A stretch of 5,716 nucleotides of DNA from contig PKCL01000453.1 of assembly GCA_002862165.1 (NCBI GenBank), positions 1 through 5,716 on the forward strand, written 5' to 3'. Origin of the DNA: Planctomycetaceae bacterium (lineage in GTDB: Bacteria; Planctomycetota; Planctomycetia; Pirellulales; UBA1268). This document shows, piece by piece, positions 1-5,421 of the stretch. Under the pieces are notes generated by a model that was not told the DNA's origin, searched no databases, and saw only the letters and a program-made list of their open reading frames with translations. Both the position numbers and the translations under genes were made by a program. Position 1 is the first letter of the stretch; every line of letters begins with the position of its first letter.

Positions 1-292
1 TCCGAGCCTCTTCCATTGAATATTCAATGACTTTTTTGGCGCGTGGTGTCTGCGGCAATTTGCCCATCGTGACCATGTCAGGGCCACTCTGTACAAGTTT
101 TTCGACTTCGAGTCGAATCTTGCGAAGATCAACATCAAGATTTTTTAATACGTTAGCTGCAACACCGCTGCCTTCTTTGATTAACCCAAGAAGGACATGC
201 TCTGTTCCAATGTATTCGTGATTGAATCGCTGAGCCTCTTGATTTGCAAGTTGCATCACTTTACGAGCACGATCTGTAAAACGTTCGTACAT
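1..292 (-). CDS. clpC: ATP-dependent Clp protease ATP-binding subunit ClpC, N-terminal part (cut by window edge)
   Basis: The reading frame starts at an ATG (290-292) and stays open for 97 codons to the left edge, so only the N-terminus is present. It opens with MYERFTDRARKVMQLANQEA and contains HEYIGTEHVLLGL near residues 25-37, the signature of the first Clp_N repeat. TPRAKKVIEYSMEEAR at 82-97 begins the second repeat. ClpC is a cytoplasmic Hsp100/AAA+ unfoldase that feeds substrates to ClpP; its N-domain binds substrates and adaptors. The two AAA+ modules would lie outside the window. A good ribosome site (AGAGGA, six bases from the ATG) supports the start. The next gene on the same strand ends 354 bases upstream, so clpC probably has its own promoter. 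No CIRCE or CtsR-type operator is visible. ClpA or ClpB are less likely because the opening sequence matches ClpC, in particular the form I recall from planctomycetes. Confidence 0.95.
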   Translation of the reverse strand, partial: MYERFTDRARKVMQLANQEAQRFNHEYIGTEHVLLGLIKEGSGVAANVLKNLDVDLRKIRLEVEKLVQSGPDMVTMGKLPQTPRAKKVIEYSMEEAR

Positions 293-298
293 AAAACT

Positions 299-304
299 TC
301 CTCT
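299..304 (-). promoter_or_regulatory. Ribosome binding site of clpC
   Basis: Reading the minus strand, AGAGGA lies six bases before the ATG at 292. This is a near-canonical Shine-Dalgarno sequence and fixes the clpC start. It stands out because most other genes in the window have weak or no such sequence. Confidence 0.75.
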
Positions 305-336
305 TGTGACTGCTAAACGCGACGTACACGCTGACC

Positions 337-351
337 CTGCCATTCCGGCAG
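337..351 (-). repeat. Small hairpin in the clpC 5' leader
   Basis: CTGCC and GGCAG form a perfect five-base-pair stem around a five-base loop. It lies about 45 bases upstream of the clpC start, inside the presumed transcript leader. It is short, so it may be chance. If real, it could affect transcript stability or translation. Confidence 0.25.
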
Positions 352-522
352 AAACAAAACTAAAATTCTTCTATCAACACCTTCATGCAAAAACCAAGCC
401 AACCGCTAAAAATCGGCTGCTCGAAATCATGAATTATGAATAACTCATTTATTTATTGTAGGGATAGCTCGCATTACTGTCTCCTGTACCTCCGAGTTTC
501 ACGATGGTTTGTACAGAAACCG

Positions 523-552
523 CTCGTTGGCTGTCAAAAGTTTGGCAACGAG
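523..552. repeat. Inverted repeat, seven-base arms
   Basis: CTCGTTG (523-529) and CAACGAG (546-552) are perfect inverted copies separated by 16 bases. On the minus strand the repeat lies about 95-125 bases after the TPR gene stop and is followed by CGGTTTCTGT, with only a short T run. It could be a weak terminator, a protein-binding dyad or chance. Confidence 0.3.
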
Positions 553-570
553 ACACATGTCATCATTGTT

Positions 571-589
571 GGGCGATCATTTGACGCCC
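571..589. repeat. GC-rich inverted repeat, five-base arms
   Basis: GGGCG (571-575) and CGCCC (585-589) flank a nine-base AT-rich loop. It lies about 57 bases beyond the TPR gene stop, so it is the nearest candidate for ending that transcript. It lacks a T tract on the minus strand, so a classic intrinsic terminator is not supported. Confidence 0.3.
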
Positions 590-646
590 GTTTCATATCG
601 CTTATGTCATTTTAATCCTTCTCATTCAGTTTGTCCTATTTTTAGA

Positions 647-1273
647 TCATGCCGCCTTACGGTGGTTCACTTCTGGATGTGATGCTGGAATCGAATGAGG
701 TTCGATTTCTTTGGAATGTGCCTGGTTGTTTTGTTCGATCAGCGAGAGTTCCCTATCAATTGCATGCTGCCAAAGATTTCCAGCATCACTACGAGCGAGT
801 TTTTCCAGTGCTTTTTTTGCTTCTTCGAGTCGACTGACTCTCCGCAAGAGCGTGCCAAGGAGGAGTTGTGCCTCACCATCTGTCGGTGAAAGAGTTAAAA
901 TTGTTTGTAATCGTGTTTCTGCACAGAGCCAATCTCCAGCGAGGTAGGCGTCCCGAGCGTCAATAAATAATTTTTCAGTAACTTCATCTCGGTAATTCAA
1001 AAGAGGCTGTGGGAAAGTAGACATTGCTGAGACGGTTGACACAGTCCAAATAATAGCGGTCGCAGCCCAGATACCAAAAGTTACCTCCAGTTCAATAAAA
1101 TCAGTCCAAATCCAAGCAGTCATGATGCAGAGATTCAAGCAAATGGCAAAAGCGGTAGCTAGCACAAGACCGCCCCAACTTCCTCGAAGCCATGCCCAAG
1201 GTAAGCCAGGCCAAAAAAGCGTTAGTGAGCGGAGGAATGACACGATCGGCGAACCTTTCAAAACACGATCCAA
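647..1273 (-). CDS. Conserved membrane protein with C-terminal TPR repeats, function unknown
   Basis: The 208-residue product has two hydrophobic helices (about 33-55 and 62-84) followed by a soluble helical part. Residues about 102-132 and 134-164 read as two tetratricopeptide repeats, with DARDAYLAGDWLCAETRL and GEAQLLLGTLLRRVSRLEEA as the clearest stretches. The tail (185-208) is polar and His-rich and looks disordered. TPRs normally mediate protein-protein contacts, so this may be a membrane-anchored scaffold, but no function can be assigned. The start is a TTG at 1271-1273: an in-frame TGA lies just upstream, the first internal ATG is at residue 51 inside the first helix, and a TGAGG sits about ten bases before the TTG. 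I recall similar proteins from planctomycetes. It points the same way as clpC but is separated from it by 354 bases, so co-transcription is uncertain. Confidence 0.8.
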   Translation of the reverse strand: MDRVLKGSPIVSFLRSLTLFWPGLPWAWLRGSWGGLVLATAFAICLNLCIMTAWIWTDFIELEVTFGIWAATAIIWTVSTVSAMSTFPQPLLNYRDEVTEKLFIDARDAYLAGDWLCAETRLQTILTLSPTDGEAQLLLGTLLRRVSRLEEAKKALEKLARSDAGNLWQHAIDRELSLIEQNNQAHSKEIEPHSIPASHPEVNHRKAA

Positions 1274-1320
1274 ACTGAAATAGCCTCAGCAGAGTTTAGG
1301 GATCAGTTAGACTCGAACCA

Positions 1321-2466
1321 ATGGCGAGTCTAAAGGGAGAAAACTCGGAAATGGAAGAAATGAAGTCTGAGCGAAACGGCGCAGCGGTGGGTATTTGGAG
1401 AACGCTTGATGCTTCGGCGAACCGCAGTGCCGAGGCAGTTCGCGTACTAGAAGACATTCTTCGTTTTTGTTTCAACGATGCTTTTCTTTCACAAGAAGCA
1501 AAAGCAATCCGGCATGAACTTGCAGTTGTTTTTGCCAGTGATGATCTTCAGGCACGAATACGACTCCGTGATGTTTCCGGTGATGTTGGAGTCGGTGCCA
1601 AGGTTGAAAAGACACCACCCCGCACTGAAGTGAAGCATGTGTTTGCTGCAAACGCTGCACGTGCGAGTCAGTCAATTCGTAGCCTTGAAGAATGCAGTCG
1701 GCTCGTAGCGCCCGCCGTGACTGAAATATTTGAACGACTGCGATACCGGATATATACCCTCGAACACATGGGCATATCAACGATTACAAGCCATGAAAAT
1801 TTTCACAATGTGAATCTATGTGTTCTGCTCAACCTTGATCAATCGGAAATTGAATTTAAGAGTCTTGTGAACCGGCTTTTAATTGCCGGTGTGCAGATGA
1901 TCCAGTTGCGTGATAAAAAATCTGAAACCAGGCGGCTGTGTCATCGAGTACAGATAACTATTGAGCAGGCTCGAGATTATGCTGAGTCAACAACGGAGAA
2001 AAAATGTATTGTTGTTGTCAATGACAGAGTAGACGTGGCAGTAGCGGCGGGTGCAGATGGTGTTCATTTGGGTGAATCTGATTTGCCAGTTTCGCTAGCT
2101 CGTAAAGTCTGTGGTCACGAGTTTCTTATTGGCCGTACCGCACACTCGACTCCAGAAGCAAAGCAGGCAGTATTGGAGGGCGCGGACTATCTTGGAGTTG
2201 GTCCTTGTTTCCCAACAAAGACAAAGGAATTTAGAGATTTTGCAACAGATAAATTTTTACGGGAGGTTTCGGAAGAAATACGCTTGCCAACCTTCGCAAT
2301 TGGTGGCATCACGTGTGACAACATCGATAGGCTTCTTCACTTGGGACTCAAGCGATTTGCAGTAGCCAGTTCAATAGCGGATGCAGCAGATCCCGGCGAG
2401 GAAGTTCGTCGGATGTGCTCACTCATGTCTGCTCCTATGGAGAATCAGTCACCGAAAAATCTTTGA
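1321..2466 (+). CDS. thiE: ThiD2-ThiE fusion: HMP-phosphate kinase-type domain plus thiamin-phosphate synthase
   Basis: Residues about 165-370 form a complete ThiE barrel that joins HMP-pyrophosphate to thiazole phosphate, giving thiamin phosphate in the cytoplasm. Visible family motifs are QLRDK (195-199), NDR (234-236), DGVHLGESDLP (246-256), GRTAHS (271-276), GPCFPTKTK (294-302) and AIGGI (326-330). Residues about 24-150 match the ThiD2 domain that precedes ThiE in cyanobacteria and planctomycetes. ThiD2 proteins are described as HMP-phosphate kinases, so the fusion may perform two successive steps. ThiD2 hallmarks are the repeated N-R-x(n)-R-x-L-E elements at 29-49 and 108-128, RDVSGDVG (83-90) and RYRIYTLE (141-148). 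At 381 residues it is far longer than stand-alone ThiE (about 210). The start is unsure: ATG 1321 has no close ribosome site, whereas ATG 1351 follows an AAGGGAG. No TPP riboswitch fits the 47-base upstream gap. The last 32 bases overlap the opposing tlpA-like gene. Confidence 0.92.
   Translation: MASLKGENSEMEEMKSERNGAAVGIWRTLDASANRSAEAVRVLEDILRFCFNDAFLSQEAKAIRHELAVVFASDDLQARIRLRDVSGDVGVGAKVEKTPPRTEVKHVFAANAARASQSIRSLEECSRLVAPAVTEIFERLRYRIYTLEHMGISTITSHENFHNVNLCVLLNLDQSEIEFKSLVNRLLIAGVQMIQLRDKKSETRRLCHRVQITIEQARDYAESTTEKKCIVVVNDRVDVAVAAGADGVHLGESDLPVSLARKVCGHEFLIGRTAHSTPEAKQAVLEGADYLGVGPCFPTKTKEFRDFATDKFLREVSEEIRLPTFAIGGITCDNIDRLLHLGLKRFAVASSIADAADPGEEVRRMCSLMSAPMENQSPKNL
1333..1339 (+). promoter_or_regulatory. 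Shine-Dalgarno-like sequence favouring an internal start of thiE
   Basis: AAGGGAG lies 11 bases before an in-frame ATG at 1351, inside the longest thiE frame. If used, the protein loses its first ten residues. These are polar and precede the ThiD2 domain, so nothing functional would be lost. Confidence 0.4.
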
Positions 2467-3031
2467 GTGAACGGGCGACTGCTTGTGCGATCTGTGTCTC
2501 GACAGAGGGTGAATACCCAGTCCAAATAGCAATGACTCTTCTGTTAGGACCAATCAGATATGTGGTAGGATATGCACCAAAACCAAATGCCTCAGAAAAA
2601 TTGAAACGCGTTTCTCCCGATGGGTCTGCCCATGGAGAGATCTTGATCCCCGTGGATGTAAGAAACGCTGCCGTGTCACTACGTAATTGATCAAGATCGT
2701 CACGTGCTCCACCTCCACAAGAAACAGCAATGAGTTGAAACCTCGGTTCGCCTGATAATCGTGAGGCAAGCCGTGCAAGTCCGGGTAATTCTTGCCGGCA
2801 AGGAGGGCACCAGGTGCCCCAGAAATTAAGAAGTGTAATTTTTTCGGTAAGTACGAGTGCTGCGTCGCTGGTTTCCAGTGGAACAAGCGAGATTTCTGGG
2901 ACGAATTTTCCGATGTGTTTCTGAGTTTGTTGATTTTGGGTCGGTTCACACCCAATAATCCCATTAATAATTAAGAGAAGAAAAAAAATAAGGGGAATTC
3001 GTAGGTGTTGTGTTATCGCCATAAGACTCAT
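2435..3031 (-). CDS. TlpA/ResA-like thioredoxin-fold lipoprotein
   Basis: The 198-residue product starts with a basic, strongly hydrophobic segment (about 11-27) ending in the lipobox-like IIGC with Cys28. It is therefore probably a lipid-anchored protein facing the periplasm. The rest is a thioredoxin fold: NFWGTWCPPC carries the active-site pair Cys75/Cys78, and AYPTTYLI carries the cis-proline at 155. WCPPC with a TlpA/ResA-type layout suggests a thiol-disulfide reductase acting on exported proteins, for example haem-free cytochrome c, though no cytochrome maturation gene is nearby. A third cysteine, in VSCGGG (105), follows the second strand. ATG 3031 or ATG 3022 could start translation; neither has a strong ribosome site. 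The gene is divergent from the CYTH gene (56 bases apart), and its 3' end overlaps the opposing thiE by 32 bases. Confidence 0.9.
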   Translation of the reverse strand: MSLMAITQHLRIPLIFFLLLIINGIIGCEPTQNQQTQKHIGKFVPEISLVPLETSDAALVLTEKITLLNFWGTWCPPCRQELPGLARLASRLSGEPRFQLIAVSCGGGARDDLDQLRSDTAAFLTSTGIKISPWADPSGETRFNFSEAFGFGAYPTTYLIGPNRRVIAIWTGYSPSVETQIAQAVARSLKDFSVTDSP

Positions 3032-3073
3032 TGTGGATGCTCAACGTGTAGACTGTTCATAGGTAACGTATTC

Positions 3074-3079
3074 AGAGGA
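3074..3079 (+). promoter_or_regulatory. Ribosome binding site deciding the GTG start of the CYTH gene
   Basis: AGAGGA lies eight bases before the GTG at 3088-3090. The spacing is near ideal. Together with the conserved ExExK motif starting at the third residue, it makes the GTG the true start. Confidence 0.75.
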
Positions 3080-3087
3080 TTTTACGA

Positions 3088-3660
3088 GTGTACGAAGTTG
3101 AACTCAAATTTGATTTGAAAGAAGATGAAAGATTCATTGAGCGGCTAGAAGATATGACAGTTCGTTTCCGAGATAGTATGGAGCAAATTGACCGCTATTT
3201 TTCGCATCCAATACGTAATTTCGCCCAAACAGACGAGGCTTTACGGCTTCGGCAAGTTGGCGATGAGGTTAAAGTAACTTGGAAAGGTCCACGAGTTGAT
3301 ACATCAGCAAAAGTTCGTCAGGAAATTGAATTAGGAGTTATGCCGCAAGGACCAACAGGACAGACGACCGTTCTAGCCTGGACAGAATTACTCGAGTCGC
3401 TTGGTTTCCATCAGGTTTTTGAGGTGGTTAAGACTCGAATTCCTGGACGAGTCCATTGGCATGGCAGTGACGTTGAGGTAGCGATTGATACAGTTGCTGA
3501 CCTTGGACGTTTTGCCGAGTTTGAAATCATTGCCGGAGAAGGAGAAGTGCCACTGGCACGTGATTGTGTCGAGTCATTGGCACGGGAGCTTGGTTTAGAA
3601 AATCCCGAATCAGCAAGCTATCTCGAACTTCTCCTCCGGAAACAGGAAGCTCCTCGGTAG
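3088..3660 (+). CDS. CYTH-domain protein, class IV adenylate cyclase (CyaB) type
   Basis: The 190-residue protein is a complete single CYTH (triphosphate tunnel) domain. The signature ExExK is present as EVELK (3-7). Other expected tunnel residues are visible: the DRYF turn (35-38), paired arginines in ALRLR (51-55), the lysine of TWKGP (64-68), REIE-like QEIEL (78-82), KTR (115-117), the acidic pair in FAEFEI (142-147) and the C-terminal SYLELLL (177-183). Family members bind triphosphate compounds with divalent metal in the cytoplasm. They act as class IV adenylate cyclases, inorganic triphosphatases or thiamin-triphosphatases, and sequence alone does not settle which. The length and SYLELLL ending resemble CyaB-type proteins, so adenylate cyclase is the usual annotation. 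It starts with GTG, diverges from the thioredoxin gene and converges on panD with a 33-base gap. Confidence 0.9.
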   Translation: MYEVELKFDLKEDERFIERLEDMTVRFRDSMEQIDRYFSHPIRNFAQTDEALRLRQVGDEVKVTWKGPRVDTSAKVRQEIELGVMPQGPTGQTTVLAWTELLESLGFHQVFEVVKTRIPGRVHWHGSDVEVAIDTVADLGRFAEFEIIAGEGEVPLARDCVESLARELGLENPESASYLELLLRKQEAPR

Positions 3661-3693
3661 GCTTTCAATGCACGTCGGCAGAGTACGCATCAC

Positions 3694-4065
3694 TTAACAG
3701 TGAACAGTGCCAGTTTCACGGACAATTGTATTTTTTTCATCGAGTAGAATCACAGCCGGCTTTGCTTCGACGGCCTCCACAGGTGAGTAATAGCCGTACG
3801 ACATAATGGTCAGTCGATCACCAGTTTTGCCAAGGTGCGCTGTCGCACCATTAAGTTCAATCACACCACTTCCGGCAGCACCGTAAATACAATAGGTCTC
3901 AAACCGTTCACCATTTTCCAGGTTTCCAACCAATATTTTTTCGTATGACTTCAGTCCGACTCGCTCCGCCAAAATACTATCAATCGTAAGGCTGCCCTCG
4001 TAATCGACGGATGCACCGGTCACGGCGGCTCGATGAATTTTTGACTTTAGTAAGCAGATGTTCAT
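3694..4065 (-). CDS. panD: Aspartate 1-decarboxylase (PanD), pyruvoyl enzyme proenzyme
   Basis: PanD converts L-aspartate to beta-alanine for pantothenate and coenzyme A synthesis. It is made as a proenzyme that cleaves itself between Gly24 and Ser25, turning Ser25 into the pyruvoyl cofactor. The 123-residue product shows this site in DYEGSLTID (21-29). Key residues fall at the same numbers as in the E. coli enzyme: Lys9, His11, Arg54, Thr57, Tyr58 and Asn72 (in LNGATAHLG). It is therefore full length and probably active. The frame extends upstream to an ATG at 4110, but ATG 4065 is preferred: it gives the family N-terminus and forms an ATGA overlap with the stop of the upstream lactonase-like gene. 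No Shine-Dalgarno sequence precedes it, in keeping with translational coupling. No panB or panC lies in the window. Confidence 0.95.
   Translation of the reverse strand: MNICLLKSKIHRAAVTGASVDYEGSLTIDSILAERVGLKSYEKILVGNLENGERFETYCIYGAAGSGVIELNGATAHLGKTGDRLTIMSYGYYSPVEAVEAKPAVILLDEKNTIVRETGTVHC
4062..4065 (-). promoter_or_regulatory. ATGA stop/start overlap coupling the lactonase-like gene to panD
   Basis: On the minus strand the four bases read ATGA. ATG starts panD and TGA ends the upstream gene. Ribosomes ending on the first gene can restart on panD, which would explain the lack of a Shine-Dalgarno sequence there. Confidence 0.85.
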
Positions 4066-5288
4066 GGTTTTTTCGGTGTGGACGAAATCGGGTGAGAAAA
4101 AACGATACAAACAGGTTTTGGAACTTTGAGAATGCGTTTGGCAAACGTTAGTTTGCCTGTTTCGGAATCAATGGTGAAGGCAATGACGGTTCCGGATGCT
4201 TGTCCTGCTGCATAAAGTCGTTTGCCACCAGGAGCAATTGCAAAGTGACGAGGAGTCTGGCAGCGAGTTGGCTCGACGCTTTTCAGAGAGAGTTTTCCGC
4301 TTTGTTCATTGATTCCAAATAGGGCAATTGAATCATGGCCACGATTCGATACATAGAGAAACTTTCCAGAAGGGTGAATAGCGATTTCAGCAGTAGAAAA
4401 TCCCGTACGTTCTTGTATCGAATCCGGAATAGTGCTGGCGGAGTGTATCTTTTGGAGGTTCCCCTCTACGGCATCAAAGCGAAAAGCAGTGACTGTCATA
4501 TCGAGTTCATTATTCGCGTAGCCAAAAGGAAGTCGAGGATGAAGTGCGAAGTGTCTCGGTCCCCCTCCGGGTTGCGTTGAAGCAGAATTGTGAGGCGTGA
4601 TCACCGCAGTCGGTACATCGAGTTTATGAATAAATACTTTATCGGCACCCAGGTCACAGCTAATAGCAAATTTTCCTGTTGAAGTAGCATTCATGCTGTG
4701 TCCATGCGGACCTTGTTGACGACTTTTATTGGGGCCAGTGCCAGCGTGTTGAATGAATCCACCAGGTTTATCTTGTTTTGTGGCAACTGGTGGAAGGAGA
4801 CTTCCGTCATTATTGATTCCGAGGCAAATTACACTACCACTTCCATAATTTGCTGCGAGCAGGGACTTGCCTGTTGCATCAAGTGAAAGATGACAAGGTC
4901 CTTTTCCCTGTGATGGTTGAACGCTTTGCTGGGTAAGTTGGCCGCTATGCATATCAACAACGAAGCTGATAATGCCACCGGTTGGCTGGCCATTTAAGTC
5001 TGCAATTTCTGAGACCGCATAGACAATGGAAAGCGTCGGGTGGACAGCGAGAAATGATGGATTTTTTACTTTGGTGGCCAATTTCGGTCGGCTTATTTCA
5101 CCAGTTATTTCATCATAACGAGAAACATAAATTCCATTTCCACGAGGTGGTTTACCTGTGTAGGTGCCAAACCACACGAAATGATCGGCCTGAACAAAGC
5201 CGCTTGGACAACAAAATAAAGAGAATAAAAGAATAGAAGACAGGATACGTCGTGTCGTCAAAAAAAGTAGATTTTTCTGGGAGCACAT
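4062..5288 (-). CDS. Exported lactonase-family beta-propeller protein (6-phosphogluconolactonase-like)
   Basis: The 408-residue product has a basic N-terminus, a hydrophobic core (about 15-30) and an apparent signal peptidase I site after FVQA (34), so it is probably exported. The mature part matches the seven-bladed propeller lactonase family (Pgl/YbhE type): WFGTYTG (39-45), HLSLDATGKSLLAANYGSGS (133-152), QGPHGHSMN (192-200), GGGPRHFALHP (241-251), AIHPSGKFLYVSNRG (303-317) and TPRHFAIAPGGKRLY (345-359). Cytoplasmic members hydrolyse 6-phosphogluconolactone. An exported member is more likely to act on another lactone or have a different role, so the reaction is unproven. The frame continues upstream to 5462, but ATG 5288 places the signal peptide correctly; ATG 5312 is an alternative. 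Neither has a ribosome site. Its stop overlaps the panD start (ATGA), so the two are almost certainly co-transcribed. Confidence 0.85.
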   Translation of the reverse strand: MCSQKNLLFLTTRRILSSILLFSLFCCPSGFVQADHFVWFGTYTGKPPRGNGIYVSRYDEITGEISRPKLATKVKNPSFLAVHPTLSIVYAVSEIADLNGQPTGGIISFVVDMHSGQLTQQSVQPSQGKGPCHLSLDATGKSLLAANYGSGSVICLGINNDGSLLPPVATKQDKPGGFIQHAGTGPNKSRQQGPHGHSMNATSTGKFAISCDLGADKVFIHKLDVPTAVITPHNSASTQPGGGPRHFALHPRLPFGYANNELDMTVTAFRFDAVEGNLQKIHSASTIPDSIQERTGFSTAEIAIHPSGKFLYVSNRGHDSIALFGINEQSGKLSLKSVEPTRCQTPRHFAIAPGGKRLYAAGQASGTVIAFTIDSETGKLTFAKRILKVPKPVCIVFSHPISSTPKKP

Positions 5289-5421
5289 GATGTAATGATT
5301 TATTTCAGACATAAAGCAGTTTGGGGAAAAAACCCACACAAGAGCTAGAATAGAAAGGCATGATTCCTGTACGCCTCTAGTGTAACCACTTTTTATGCGG
5401 CTGCTCCTCTTTGAAAATAAG
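5289..5421. promoter_or_regulatory. Divergent intergenic region between the lactonase-like gene and the MFS-type gene
   Basis: Promoters for both flanking genes should lie here. On the plus strand TTGGGG (5321-5326) and TAGAAT (5346-5351) resemble -35 and -10 boxes, but the 19-base spacer is long. GGGGAAAAAACCC at 5323-5335 is an A tract with short complementary ends. No operator of a known regulator is recognisable. Confidence 0.3.

Larger units (their letters stand above)
293..646. other. Long non-coding leader between the TPR membrane gene and clpC
   Basis: No reading frame with a recognisable protein is seen on either strand across these 354 bases. The stretch must hold the 3' end of the TPR gene transcript and the promoter and 5' leader of clpC. 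Three short perfect inverted repeats occur (337-351, 523-552, 571-589). None is followed on the minus strand by a convincing T run. I found no -35/-10 pair good enough to call, and no heat-shock operator of the CIRCE or CtsR type. Confidence 0.6.

Noticed and set aside
571..589. Intrinsic terminator of the TPR gene
   Set aside because: The stem is only five base pairs and no T run follows on the minus strand; it is kept only as an inverted repeat.
1274..1320. TPP riboswitch upstream of thiE
   Set aside because: The gap is only 47 bases, too short for the aptamer, and the conserved THI-box sequence is not present.
1472..1780. 102-codon minus-strand reading frame inside thiE
   Set aside because: It lies fully antisense to conserved ThiD2 domain codons and its product has no recognisable motif.
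2554..2964. 136-codon minus-strand frame within the thioredoxin gene
   Set aside because: It is a shifted frame of the clear thioredoxin-fold protein and has no family features.
4066..4110. 15-residue N-terminal extension of PanD
   Set aside because: It overlaps the lactonase C-terminus, and the family N-terminus and E. coli residue numbering match ATG 4065 exactly.
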